Shown: positions 48,480 to 60,794 of the stretch, piece by piece | Layout: each line of letters begins with the position of its first letter | Position numbering within the stretch: the first letter of the stretch is position 1 | Made by a program: the position numbers and the translations under genes | Assembly: GCF_020080835.1 (NCBI RefSeq) | Contig: NC_058164.1 | Span: 22,903,510-22,967,509 of the forward strand | Reading direction: 5' to 3' | DNA length: 64,000 bases | Origin: Cotesia glomerata | Taxonomy: Eukaryota; Arthropoda; Insecta; Hymenoptera; Braconidae | The notes under the pieces: model-generated | Database searches by the model: none | The model's input: the letters and a program-made list of their open reading frames with translations, nothing else | What the model was told of the DNA's origin: nothing

Positions 48480-49100
48480 GTAATAGTTTGTTTTGAATAT
48501 AATTTTGTTCGTTAATTTTGTGGAATGATTTTTAATTAATAATTTAGTCAGAAGGAAAATAGAAGAGGGTACGCAAGCAATCGCGAAACCTGTAATTTCA
48601 CAAAGATCCACCGAGACACCAATATCCAGGTTTCCATCACCCTTCGGGCATCGATAACGATCTAGATCGTGCCGCGCAACAAAAAACCATTTCGCTGGTG
48701 CTCAAGAGATCAAGTTGCTGGACAGCAGCCTCACACTTTGAGCCTCATAATTAACCGCGAGTATCGGATGCATTTGGTTCAGATATGGGTGATTATCTAT
48801 TTTGCTTTGTTGTTTCGGGAATCGAAAGCTAGATAGGCGAAAATTTTTATTCCCTTCAACAAGTAATGCATTTTCATATCATTCGATTATTTATTTTATT
48901 AATATATTTATTTATTCAAAGAAGGCTACCGTGGCCTCGGAATCTATAATTTGTAAACAAGATTTTTTTATTTTATTATAGAGTATCATTTTTATTTAAA
49001 TGGAAAAGTTTTAATTATTATTATTATTATAAAATTCCTGAATTTTTTTATTTTGTGCTTAGTAATTGGAAAAATTTTTTCATTGAAATTCTGAGTTATA
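48480..49100. other. Non-coding stretch
   Basis: GC is higher at 48545-48840 than around it, but I found no frame with splice support. Confidence 0.4.
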
Positions 49101-50260
49101 TTTAATCGAAAAATAATTTTTTTTTCTAATATAGAATAAATGTTTATCCAAAAGAAATTTAATTTTATCAAATAATATTAAATGAAAATTGAATAAAAAA
49201 TTTTCTTCCATTACCGGAAAAGTGTTTTGCGTTAATGAAATAATTTTTTATGTTACTTCAAATACATTAACGAAATTTTACTCTCATATTTAAAATTAAG
49301 TCTAATAAAATCCATTTTTATTTTATTAAACAATTTTTTTTCTATTAATGAAAACTTTTATTTTATCAACATAATTTTCTTTCCATTTTAGAATTTTTTT
49401 AATAAAATTTACTAATTTTTAAAATAAATTTTTATATCATTCATCAGATTTTTCTTTCTATGGATGGAAATTTTCTATCCCATGAAATCATTTTTCTATC
49501 AATATACATTTTCTATTAATAGAATTTTCTTTCTATTAACACTAACTTTTATAATAACTACCAAATTGCAATCTAATAAGAAAAATCATTTGACTATCCA
49601 TCAATCCTTTTTTCATCATAACAATTCTATTTTAATTTTATTTCCACAACGAAAATGCTATTAGAATTTTCTTCATATTAAATTTCTATTTTACCAACAA
49701 AATTTTCCCATTAAAAATTCTTTAACACCCAACAAAAATAGTTTTTCTCTAATGGAAATTTTTCTTCCATCAATAAAATTTCTTTTATCAAAAATTCCAA
49801 TTCCATTAATTAGAATATTCATTCTGTTAATAAGATTTTCTTCTTAAATTTTTTTTCCTCAAAACTGCTTTAACACCCACTAAGATTAATTGTTCCCAAA
49901 CGGAAATTTTTCTTCCATCAATTGAATGTCTTTTACTGAAAATCTTAATTCAATTAATGATATTTTCTATTCTATTGATATAATTTACTTTTCATTGTCA
50001 AAATCTACCCAAATGATAATCTAATGCGAAAATTTATTTAACAATCCATAAATTTTCTTTCTACAACAAAAATTCTATTAAGATTTTCTTTCCATTGATA
50101 AAAATTCCTCATCTTCTTCAAAAATTTTCCCTATCAAAGCTTCTTTAACACCCACAGATCAATTTTCCTCTAATGGAAACTTTTCTTCCATCAATTTGAA
50201 TAATAGAATGCCTCTCGCAGAAAATTCCAATTCGATTACTGAAAATTTAATTCACCCAGG
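49100..50260. repeat. Degenerate tandem repeat block rich in AATTTTTCTTCCATCAAT
   Basis: The phrase CTTTAACACCCA followed by AATGGAAATTTTTCTTCCATC begins at about 49719, 49867 and 50142, and weaker versions fill the rest. The spacing (about 148 and 275) suggests a unit near 140 bp. Very low complexity, no coding frame. Confidence 0.6.
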
Positions 50261-50299
50261 AATTTTACCGTAAAACCAAAACTAAAATTTCAATTCTAA

Positions 50300-51430
50300 T
50301 TTGAAGAAACCTCTCCTCTCTCCTGACTCCTGAGAGCAAGCATCATCTACTCACCATTGACCATATTGTTACGCAAACAGATGATGATCATGAAACATGA
50401 GCACTCGGTTGCACTTAAACGACACACAAAAAAGAAAATTACCAGCCAGCAACTAGCAAATAGCAATAAACTAAACGATAAAACAATAATCCACAGAATC
50501 AATCCACTGTCATATCACTGGACACTGATCAGCCAGGTGATCCTGATGATCAATCCGTCTGAACCGAAAGAGGTATCTTTGAAATAAGCGTTTTCTTTCG
50601 AAACTTAGACTTAGACTTGGACTTAGTGGGACTAAGATCTCGACTAATTATATAGACGGGTTATATTGACGCTTGGTGATAATGTCTGTGGTAGTGTGTA
50701 AGTGTCGCTCGAGATGGTAAAAGCAAATGGTTGTATAGAGAGTGTAGAGTGTGTGATCGGCGAACCTGTGCCACGAAACTGTGCTGCCGATCTCTCTTTT
50801 CTGCTGTTTCCACCTCCTCTGCTTCTCAGTTTACGAGGAGCCCACCACCTTTTCTTCGGTTACGAGTTTACTTGCTGTAGTGGGCATACATCGGCTTACT
50901 TGGTTTGCTGACTGGATACGCTGCTCCTTCTTCATCATCATCATCATCATCTTCTTCTTCTTCTTCATCTTCTTCCTCTTCGTCTTATTTTCCTGTTTTC
51001 CTTCTCCTATGCTACATTAGGCGAGTCTTAGCATCTTGTACGAGGTACTCGGTACTGATAGTTTCGCGGTCTCTCACTCTCTCAAGATATTTTCTTAAGA
51101 GTAGAGATACTACGCAGCAAACCGGGGACCAGATGTAGAGATAGATGTGAGTGAGTGAATAAGAAGCTATGGACTACCGGCAATGTAAAAAACTTAAGAT
51201 TGCTTCGGGCTTTACACCTCGAACCAGTTAAACTTGTCGTGTTACTGAGGTTAAATTGGTACCAGCATCTTCCTATTCAAACTGAATCTGATTTACAAAG
51301 GATCGATTTTGACCTTAACGGGCACTCTCTTTCTTTTAACTGCTGTGTTGATTTTTCTTATCAATGTACTACATCAACTTAACCTGATTAGAAGAAGTTA
51401 GTTTTAAAATCAGCAATAACCAGATCTCAG
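50300..51430. other. GC-richer island, possible promoter or untranslated exons
   Basis: Composition rises at 50580-51160 and the stretch includes a TCA/TCT microsatellite (about 50926-50987). Short frames here are repeat-driven or lack any recognisable domain. It may be the first exon of a gene whose coding part is elsewhere; the sequence alone does not show this. Confidence 0.3.
50926..50987. repeat. (TCA)n/(TCT)n microsatellite
   Basis: Runs of TCA then TCT triplets, about 60 bp, giving artefactual poly-Ser frames. Confidence 0.9.
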
Positions 51431-51839
51431 TACTTGTCTTTTAAAATTGAATTAATACATTGATAAAGAGTGCCAATGCAAAAATTATTAGAACTTTAAA
51501 CCAATTTTCCGCTCGTAAAGATATCTGCGGATGAATTAGTTGTTGATTTTTACAGTAACTAAAAAATCGAACACGCTTTGCGCGCTTCTCTCAAAATGTT
51601 TATTATCGACAATTTAATTAATCAATATTTTTACAAATTTTACTCATTAATATTTAACCGTTGCTATGGTAAACGTTGCCATAGTAATCGTTGCCAAAGT
51701 AGTCACCATAGCAACGAAAAGCGACAACAATGAAAACCTCACATCAACTTTTTAATAAAGAATTTTATCTTAACAAAATTTTTTTCTGCGTATATGTATC
51801 GTTATTCTGACTATACGCTGTATAGTCATTTTTTTTAGA

Positions 51840-52320
51840 GATATACGCTCACGGAAAAATGAAAACTCAAAAAATTACAGTATATAATGCAACGTGGCGC
51901 TTTGTGATGAAAACTGGAAAAATTACAGTTACAGATTGTAATTATTACAGATTTTATAAGAATTGCATTGTAGAATGTAATATTTACATTGAAAGCTCTG
52001 AATATTAAATTAAAAAATTGAATTCAGAAAAATGTTATTTCAAACTGTAATTTTTCGAGTTTTATTTTTTCCGTGCTGTATAGCCAATTCAGCTATGCAG
52101 CGGATCATCAAAATTGAATTAACTAAATGTAACGCTAAAATAATGATATGGATCGTCATTTTGATGATCTGCTGTATAGCTGAATTGGCTATACAGCACG
52201 GAAAAAAGAAAACTCGAAAAATTACAGTATAAAATGTAAAATCGATCCCGTCGTAATAAAAACTAGAAAAATTACAGTTTGAAATAACATTTTTCTAAAT
52301 TCAATTTTTTAATTTGGCTA
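51840..52320. mobile_element. Nested foldback element
   Basis: AAACTGTAATTTTTCGAGTTTT near 52040 pairs with AAAACTCGAAAAATTACAG near 52210, and CCGTGCTGTATAGCCAATTC (about 52071) pairs with GAATTGGCTATACAGCACGG (about 52182). A related CACGGAAAAATGAAAACTC start at about 51848 suggests one element lies inside a relative. The loop is near 52130. Confidence 0.7.
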
Positions 52321-53193
52321 CCCAATTGGCTATCTCAACAATAACATCTCAAATATAAATGTCTCGGTGCAATTTTGAATTTTTGTGCCGATTTTATGCT
52401 CGAAAATAGGCCAACACAAACCCCCGTAATCGTGTTGCGCCCTTTTAACATGGTTTTTGGGTGTGTTTATGCTCAAAAATAGGCCAAAACACACGAGATA
52501 TTATTGTCTGAGATATGATTGCCGAGATATATTTACCAAGATATTAAAGACTGAGAAATTATAAGGGGTCACCAATTCAACTATACAGATCCTCATGTTA
52601 ACAAAGCAGTTACCTGTTTTGACGAAACTACATATATTATTTACAAGAGTTATTCTCTGTATGCTTAAGTCAAACAAATGAATCCTTAAATCAGAAATCC
52701 GGATCGTTATTTTAAGGAAACGTCATTCGAGGATACGTTAGATAGTCATTTTAACAATATTTTTTTTCCGTGTAAGTTTAGCGTATTACACATTGAAAAT
52801 GTAAGTTCAACGCATTGGACGTTAAAATCATTATTTGAACGTATTGAACGTTAAAGACGTTAGTTGAACGTATTGAACATATTGTGAGCGTAAATCAAAC
52901 CGATAAAGAGTGAAAATAAGCAATATCGAAACTATTCAGATAATTATGCTTTTAAACAGAAGTACGATAAAAAATGTTTTTTCAATTCTGTTAGGGAGAA
53001 TTTCAGTTTTTTGGTTGAAATTTTACTATCCGTTCGATAGAAATACTCAGTCCGAATTTTTTACTTGTGGAATGGTTTCCAAAATGTTTTTTTTCGAAGG
53101 TATATGGCTGTTTAAGAAGACTAGCTAGTGTTTAATTAAGAACCATTGGTACTTAGAGTATCTTTGAATTTATTCTTTTTGGAAATGTTGACC

Positions 53194-54306
53194 CGGGTAA
53201 AAAAATTTATATATAATTATATATACTTATATGTTATTATATATTACTTATATATAATTATATATTAATAACATATAATTAGATATAATCATGTATAATT
53301 TTATATAATAATATATGATTAGATGTAACATTTTTTCAATAATTATATATAATTTCATATAATTATATATAATTAGATATAATCATATATAATTTTATAT
53401 AATTCTATAGAATTGTACAAAAGTTACAAATATTATTATATAAAATTACATGAAATTATATATGATTACATAAAATTATATATATATTTCGTATATAAAC
53501 TGATAAAAAGATTTATTAACTATTAGAAATTTAATTTGTTTGAAGACAATTATTTAATTTATTAAATTTTAATAAATTTTTTTTAACATTCAACAAATAT
53601 TTATTTGGAAGGAAAGTACATTTATTAATAGTTAATAAGTATTTATTAATAGTTATTAACAAATATTTATTAAAAGTTAATAAATATTTTGTTGAGTGAA
53701 TTTTTTTCACTTGCAATGTCATATGATATGAAGATTGCTTATAAACAAAAATCATCTTTATAAATTATTTGCATTAATTATATTACATTATAATAACGTT
53801 TATTGTAATATACCGAATTCTATTACAGCTCATAAATCATTTATTAACATTTAATAAAGTTATTAAATATAAACAAATTCTTCTATCAGTACAACTATAC
53901 GGAAATCATATATAATTATATATGAATCATATACAATTGTATATAATTTTTTTTATCTCAGAGTCTGCTACTCTAATGATTAATAATTTATTAATCTATA
54001 GTATTTTTTGTGGATGAAATAATACGAACTATATTAATTAAGTTAACTTATAAAAATTGATTATGTATACGATTTGCATTACTTGTAGTTATTTCAAACT
54101 CTGCTTTACAAGTAAGTATCGTAGGTTAACAGGTAGCGCGTCAGCTTTTCAAGCGTCAGGTCGCCGGTTCGATCCCCGCGCACGCCGATTCTTTTTTTAT
54201 TTTTATAGAAATAATTATATATATTTCTATATAATTACATCTAATTCTATATAATTATATAGGGCCATTTTTCATATATAATTATGTATAATCTTTTTTA
54301 CCCGGG
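53194..54306. mobile_element. CCCGGGTAAAAAA-ended element with a tRNA-like module
   Basis: CCCGGGTAAAAAA at the left end is inverted exactly as TTTTTTACCCGGG at the right end, and the next ~30 bp of ATATATAATTATATA are also symmetrical. The part at about 54045-54295 is homologous to 44715-44930 of the related element and includes the tRNA-like stretch. The remainder is very AT-rich with AATAAATATTTATTAA words. Confidence 0.8.
54125..54186 (+). other. tRNA-like (SINE-type) module, not a working tRNA
   Basis: GGTAGCGCGTCAGC, then a loop-like CTTTTCAAG, then AGGTCGCCGGTTCGATCCC follow the order of D-arm, anticodon loop and T-arm. GGTTCGATCCC (54166-54176) fits the RNA polymerase III B box. The loop would put TTC (Glu) at the anticodon, but the anticodon stem is poorly paired, and I do not see a proper acceptor stem. 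A diverged copy is at about 44808-44862 (B-box-like GGTTCGGTTCC at 44841). It looks like a tRNA-derived sequence carried by the CCCGGG-ended elements. Confidence 0.55.
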
Positions 54307-54409
54307 GAATCTATATTTTTTACATCCAATACATTAAACTGACGTTTTAAACGTTTAAAACGTTGAATTAACGGTTTGAACATTCAATACGTTGAATCTA
54401 CGACTTAAA

Positions 54410-55520
54410 TTTTGACTCGGGATCAATGCAATTTTATTGTATTGAAAAATTGAGTCAATGCAGCATATTTAAGTCCATTGCTCATCAAACAATTCGGCAT
54501 AGTGATAAATTTCTCCTCTAATTCATAACGAATTTTACTCTACATTTTGGCTTATTACTAAATAATTTTAGAAAGCAAAAACGTATGAAATAGTGACTGC
54601 ATTGAAAAAATGTATCAATGCAGTATTTATTTTCGTTAGTTTCTAAATTTAAAATAAAAAAAATCAAAGTTACATTTTACCCAATTTTTTAACTATCGGT
54701 ATTGCCAAACTTTTTTAAAAATTTTTTTAACTTATTTTCATAACATCCAAAACTAGTTCTGCATTGACTTGATTTGCCAATGCAGTAAAATATTTTTATA
54801 TTTGTCAAATTTATCATAAAAAAATTTTTTTTCTGTTAAACATCTCCAGTGAATAAAAAATTTTTTTTCAAATCAATTTACTATCACTGGATCTAATTCT
54901 CCAGCCAGCCACTTAATCACACGCTTGCTTAAATTTCACCAAAAAAAAAAAGGGTCCATTACCAATTCACCGTACAAAGGAAGTCTGGATCGCTGTAGGC
55001 TCTTCTACTAACTCGGTAGCAAAGTGAATTTTCTCAATCGGGAAACATTCTTAGAAGTAATTATTATATTTTTTACCTAGCGCCGAACTTAATTCTAGTT
55101 CCTTCTTACAAACACAAGTAAATATGCGCGTGGCGCCGTATTTGTATACAACTTTTGTGTATATTTGTTTCTCTTGATGCGAGCTGCTTAGTCATCTATA
55201 CGAATATATAATACCAATTTTTGAGCATAAGAATTGAAAATAACCCTCTCACTCGCTACTGCGGCCTCTTTAATTGCTACTTAGTAAATCATATTTCTTT
55301 ACCTGAAGCGAATGACAGGAGACGACGAAAATAAGAGAAACAAATCAGAGAATTGTACAGTGTGTAATCAAAATGTGTAATTTTCATTAAATGCAAATAA
55401 CAATAATAACTAAAAATTGTGTATTTTGTACATCGAGGTGATTTAAAAGTCTATTATTATATTATTCTCCTTCAATTGGATGGTCACGAAATCTAATTGA
55501 AGTTTCATCAGTGCTGGAAC
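54410..55520. other. Non-coding stretch downstream of the hyaluronidase gene
   Basis: The first part (to about 54800) has TGCATTGA/TCAATGCAG phrases shared with 47-48.5 kb. The rest shows no gene. A polyadenylation signal for the minus-strand gene could not be singled out. Confidence 0.4.
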
Positions 55521-55521
55521 T

Positions 55522-58088
55522 TCAGAATCCAAGAGAAGTTATTTCTTTGACAGCAGGCCCGAGGATGTCGTTTAAGTAACTTTTGAATTTTGCACACTTT
55601 TGCTGGCTGTCAAAATCCTGGGAACTGCCCCAAATTATATGTCCGTCAGCGTTATTTTTTATCATTACTTTAAAGCTATTGAATATGTCTTCCTGCAAAA
55701 ATTCATATATTTTATTCGAGATTATTGGAATAGTTTATTATTTTACAAAAATTCCCCTCTTTTATTATTTATATTTCATTTAATACTTCATAAAGTTTGC
55801 CTATATGTTTTCATAAATGTTAAATGTATCCGTTCATTCATAAAAAACTTTGAAATTTTCTGAAAATTGATAAAAGGTAATTGGATTATTTAAGGGGTTA
55901 ACTTGCCAATTTTAGTCTTTTTTCAATAGCAATAATTTATATTTGTTTTATATATATAAACATGTATTAAAATATATAGGCGAACATATAAGAAAATATA
56001 TAAAATAATTTGACGTTTATAAAACTTAACAAAGCTTTATCGACGTTAAACAATAATTATCATGAAAAAAGCTTTGAATAATCAAAAAGTAACTTCAAAA
56101 TACCAAGAAATTGTTGTAATTAATATTAAAAGTGTTATAAAATACTCTTTAATAATTGATTTCAAATAAAATGAGTTGGATAGTTAAAAAGCTGTTGAAA
56201 TCCCGAGTGAAATGAGCTGTCGCTCGACTTGATCGGTCGCAGGTCGATTTTTGATTAATCGATTAATAAAATATTAACGCCGTTAATTATATGAAGAAGT
56301 ATTGATTAATAAGGGTTGTGGGGGCTCATTTTAATCGGGGTTTTATGATCTAGGTCCCAGTACTCTTAAATTTAAAAAAAATAATGAATTTAATTTTTTT
56401 TATTTATTATGAGACTATTTCTGGAATAACAAATTTCATCAAAGACAAATTTATCAGAGAATAGCTTTTTGCAATGCCAAATTCAAATTTTAATCTTTTT
56501 TCAATAGCAATAATTTATGTTTGTTTTATAGATGAAAACATGTATAAAAATATACATATAGGCCAACATATAAGCAAATGTAGAAAAAATTGTTCATATA
56601 AGTTTTCGGTGAAAATTCATATACATTAGATATTTGTGGAATATTAATTTTTTATATATTTTTTCTACAGGGATTGAATAAAATTTGATGTCATAAAAAA
56701 TCCAGGCCGTCTTGAATTGTTACATTAACTTAATGCAATAATTGATTTGTAAAATTACCTTGCTTAAATAAACATCACGTTGGTCGAGGAACTTAAACCA
56801 AAAATACGGGATCACAGGACGATTTCGAAACTTTCGACTTAACCTAACAGCTTCGTGTAGCCGTCCGGCAATTAAACCCAATCGCTCATTATTAGACAGA
56901 GACTTCCGCAAATAGACTGATGGTAGGAAGGTATCTTCCAGCTTCCACAGCCACGACATTCTGGAAAAAGAATAATGATTGGATGATTAGTAAAGTGAGT
57001 GAGGAACCAAATTTTAGTTATCTGTGAAATTACTGGTCGTTTTCTTGGAGCGCTCGAGGGTCACATGACGCACTAGGTTGGTTCGGCGTCAGGTTGAAGC
57101 AATAAGGGTATGCGTAGTAGCTCCAGGAGGCATTGGGACGCAACTGCTTCGCTAATTTTATTGTTTCCTCCATGAACAACCGACCGGCGGATTCGAACAA
57201 TTGAACCGCGTGCTGCTTGATAGCGCTCTTACTCCAATTTTTATGGCGCGCAGTTTCCAGCTCAATTGACAGGTCGCGGTAAGGAGCCAGCGATGCCCAA
57301 TTTTGCCGGAAAATTGGTCGCCAGCTTTCAAAGTCGATCACTCCGAGTCCGGAAAAATTTTCTTGGATCTGTTCTTCTAGATGGATCTTGAATAAATTTA
57401 GGTGGCTCTGCAAATTACCTTCTTGGGGTACTCCGCCATTTCTGCGAGTTATTGAACCTTGAAATTTTTTTTAAATATAAGGATCATATATGACAAAGAT
57501 TTAAGTCAAAATTTATATTTTGATGAGATTAAGTTATTATTTTTTTGGATAGTTTATTGATTTATTAATTATTGAATAGAAGTTAGTTCTGAGTTCGTCA
57601 AGGACGCGGGCGACAGAGGGCCCTTTGTCGGACATTGAGGTTAAAGACGCTTGCAGGAGAGGGCGTTGCAGAATTTGATGGCGCACTCAATTTAGAATTA
57701 GAGAAAAAAAGGTTATATCTTATTTTGCGCGAGGATTTTTATAAGGAAAATGATCGGTTGGATAATTGAATAATTGAGAAGAAATTAGAATTGAAAATAG
57801 ATATATCCCGACAATTTAAGGAGCCCATGGAAAATTTTTAAAAAATTTTCCGGATGACGAGGAGAATGATGGAAAATAATGTTTTATTTGCTGAGTTACT
57901 ACTCACCGTCGGGATTTTTTATCAACGCGGGAAACATTCCAGGATCGTAAAGTATTACTATTTTTTCCCCGCGAAATTGGTCATTGGTATTCTGGATGAT
58001 TCCAAATTTATCCAGATCATTGAAGTACATTCCGTACTTTTGACACATAAATGTCGGCACATTCCAGTAAACTTTATAATCACGGGCT
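55522..58088 (-). CDS. Venom-type hyaluronidase (GH56), gene H2, first exon not found
   Basis: Minus-strand exons are 58088-57907, 57457-57034, 56960-56759 and 55692-55522 (stop TGA). All have GT-AG ends with matching phases, giving about 325 residues. Hyaluronidases of this family hydrolyse hyaluronan outside the cell, and the bee homologue is venom allergen Api m 2. Visible landmarks in order: YWNVPTFMCQKYG, ILYDPGMFPAL, NGGVPQEGNL, the catalytic Asp/Glu pair in GVIDFESWRPIFRQNW, YAYPYCFNLTPNQPSASCDP, MSWLWKLED, IPYFWFKF and HIIWGSS. The exon-2 acceptor was placed at TTTCAAG|GTTC because only this keeps frame and length with the bee protein. A signal-peptide exon ending in phase 2 should lie upstream but I could not find it. 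The C-terminus is short. The 1.07-kb last intron holds repeats shared with the 3' flank of the neighbouring gene. Frame and active site are intact, so it may be functional. Confidence 0.85.
56197..56345. mobile_element. 149-bp MITE with GAAATCCCGAGTAAAATGAG ends, copy 1
   Basis: Inverted ends GAAATCCCGAGTGAAATGAGC and the complement near CTCATTTTAATCGGGGTTTT. It lies in the last intron of gene H2. Two more copies are at 60511-60659 and 60980-61128. Confidence 0.75.
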
Positions 58089-59275
58089 CTATAAAAATAA
58101 AACAGAGTTACAACCTCGCCTACTCCTCAGTATAGAACTCTTCCGATTGATTACACTTTTATTTATTTATCTCAAAACTATTTATCGAAATATTTTATCA
58201 AACCACTGGCAATTGTAATTGTTCGAAAGATTCCTCGCGGATCAAGAAAACCTCTAATCTCATTGTCCAATTTTTGTCACCTTTTTTCCTCAAACGGCTG
58301 AATTTTTCACCCGCCGACTTATTCATCATGAGCATTCCTTTTCTTTATATTAAAACTAGAATTCGTAATTTTCGTTAAAAATTTAACCAGTTAATTTTGA
58401 AGATTCTCCGCTGGGTCACACTTTTGAGTCATTCAGTTAATCGACAAAACCCTATCCTTTAAATTGATAATCTTATCTCTTAATAAAAATCTTACTAGAA
58501 AATTTCCATAACTTGAGTTAAAATTCTCCATAGTTAAAACTCTTTCCCTTAAATTCGCTCTAACTTATTCTGGGGGTTGATGACGTGCACACTAGAGAGC
58601 GCTCTAACAAATATTCTCGACAATGCCTAAGATATAATCCTCCCAAGAATTTAACTGCCCAAATTTCAGTAAACAATTTAAAAATTCAATAATATTTAAA
58701 TATATAATTTTTCTCCAAGATTTTTCTTGAATAATATTCTTGTTTTAATATAATTATCTAACATAAAGTTTAACGGATACTATTTATTAATGTTAACATA
58801 CATTAAATTTTACTTTCAAATTCTTTTCTCAAACATTCTCTCATTTCCCCGTCCCTTTCCTTACCCAGTCAACAATTACAGTCGAGAGATAAAAAAGTTC
58901 GTTAAACCTCGCAATTTATTTCTTGTTAATAAAATAATCAATACTCAATAATCTTATGACAATAATCAATAATCAACAATTAATCGAGAGTCAATAATCA
59001 ATGGAGATCTTAGATTTTAGATCTTACTTGAAACAAGCAGCATTAATGTTAATTATCCAGAAGAAAACAAAAAACGTAATGAACATAATAATTGTTAAGA
59101 TAAACTTTTAATGAATTTTCCAGCACAACTGAAGTTAATGTCTCACTTACCGGGTATTTATTATACAGACTATTTTTCCCCACCTTCTATGTCCTCGCCA
59201 ACGCGCGTATCAACAATGATATTAACCACAATGAAAATAAATAAACAAACAAAGTAACGCTAAATTTCAACAATC

Positions 59276-59473
59276 ATGCTAACGTTGGTTGCTCGTTTCC
59301 GTAATTTAACTACATGTCAATTTGTTTATTCATATTCTGATGAAAAAAAAAAAGCAAGAGTGCTAGCTCATTCCGATTTCCCTGACGTGAATATGAGCGA
59401 TTGTGGATGGCGACAGGATAGATACGGGCTCATTGACGCCGCGGGAAACGAAGTCACGGAAAAAGTATCATAG
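59276..59473 (+). CDS. Small ORF, 65 residues, unknown
   Basis: ATG in fair context (CAATCATGC), ending TAG. The first ~20 residues (MLTLVARFRNLTTCQFVYSY) are basic and hydroxylated without acidic residues, like a mitochondrial targeting sequence. The rest (SDEKKKARVLAHSDFPDVN, then CGWRQDRYGLIDAAGNEV) is charged and protein-like, with GC clearly above the flanks. I do not recognise the family. It may be a complete small mitochondrial protein or a single exon. It lies between the two hyaluronidase genes, on the opposite strand. Confidence 0.45.
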   Translation: MLTLVARFRNLTTCQFVYSYSDEKKKARVLAHSDFPDVNMSDCGWRQDRYGLIDAAGNEVTEKVS

Positions 59474-59489
59474 CTAAGTTAATATCAGT

Positions 59490-60500
59490 GTATATAATGA
59501 TGATGAGGACGAGTCAAGGATTGCTTTTTATTTAATAACAATCTGTCGTTCTTTAATCTACGAATCTGCAGGTGTTTAATTTTCCCACTTTTTACTCCAC
59601 TCGTTACCTTTTTATCCCCGTGTACACACAAATAATAAATTATTCATTACTATGTGTTGACATAATGTACAGGCTATAAATTTAAACTAAGTGATGTTTA
59701 TTTTTATTTTGTCTAATTTACATGTAATTTTTTAGATAAATTATATTTTATTTTTCGGAATTCGTTTTTTTTTACATTATTATTTTATTTTTTATTTTTA
59801 ATAATCTCTCCCAATTAAAAGAAATACAAGTAATATTTAGTAGATCATATTTAATTATTAATATAATATTATTTTTAGAATCAATGATTTTAAATTTCAT
59901 TGAAAAATATCTATTTGAAAATTTAATATGTTTATTACCGATTTGAATTTAAAATTATCAATAAAATAATTCAAACAAAGTTAATAATTTTTTTTTATCA
60001 ATCTCAAAATAAAATTATAAAAAAAAAAAAAATTTTTTTTAAAATAAACCTAAAACAAAATGAATAATTTAACTAGACTAATAGTCACGATTATCAATAG
60101 CATAATGAATTAAGGAAATAGTAAAAAAAAAGTTTTAAATAACCAGTTTTCGTTATCGTAAGAATGACATTAAAAAATAAATTAAAATAATAATACTTAC
60201 TAAGAATTATAAAAAAGACCTTGCAAGTTGATACTACCGCTGACGAAGGTCTTGAGTACCTTTAACTTACCAACAATTATATATTATATACACCGAATGA
60301 TAAGGTTTTTAATGTATGACCTCAAGTTGCGTTAAATGTATCTAATAAAATTTGTCGATGAGTTTTTGCATTGTTATGCTAATTCGACATGTTAATCCAT
60401 TGTTATTCGGTGTAATTGCTGTGATTTACGTTCAATTCATTTTATTTACGGCTTTTGTTGATTATGATACATAATTATACTTGAGATTTGGGTAGAATTG
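59490..60500. other. AT-rich spacer between hyaluronidase genes
   Basis: Very AT-rich with poly-T and poly-A runs. No gene or clear repeat boundary seen. Confidence 0.45.
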
Positions 60501-60510
60501 AAAAGCTCTT

Positions 60511-60659
60511 GAAATCCCGAGTAAAATGAGCCGTCGCTCGACTTGATCGGTTGCAGGTCGATTTTTAATTAATTGATTAATAAAATATTAACGCCGTTAA
60601 TTATATGAAGAAGTGGTGATTAATAAGGGTTGTGGGGGTTCATTTTATTCGGGATTTTA
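60511..60659. mobile_element. 149-bp GAAATCCCGAG MITE, copy 2
   Basis: Same length and ends as copies at 56197 and 60980; TTCATTTTATTCGGGATTT closes it. It lies downstream of gene H3. Confidence 0.75.
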
Positions 60660-60794
60660 TGATCTAGGTCGCGATACTTGTGATTATTCAAAATGAACAA
60701 TTTTGTTTTTTCATTAATCAAAAAGACCATTTTAGAGGCGAGAAATTTTTCACAGGCAAATTTATTGGGTCACTTAACTTAGAACGTTCAATTT

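Noticed and set aside
50705..51020. Frames through the TCA/TCT microsatellite
   Set aside because: Repeat-driven poly-Ser and poly-Phe with no domain.
57854..58135. Plus-strand 93-codon frame
   Set aside because: Antisense shadow of hyaluronidase H2 exon 58088-57907.
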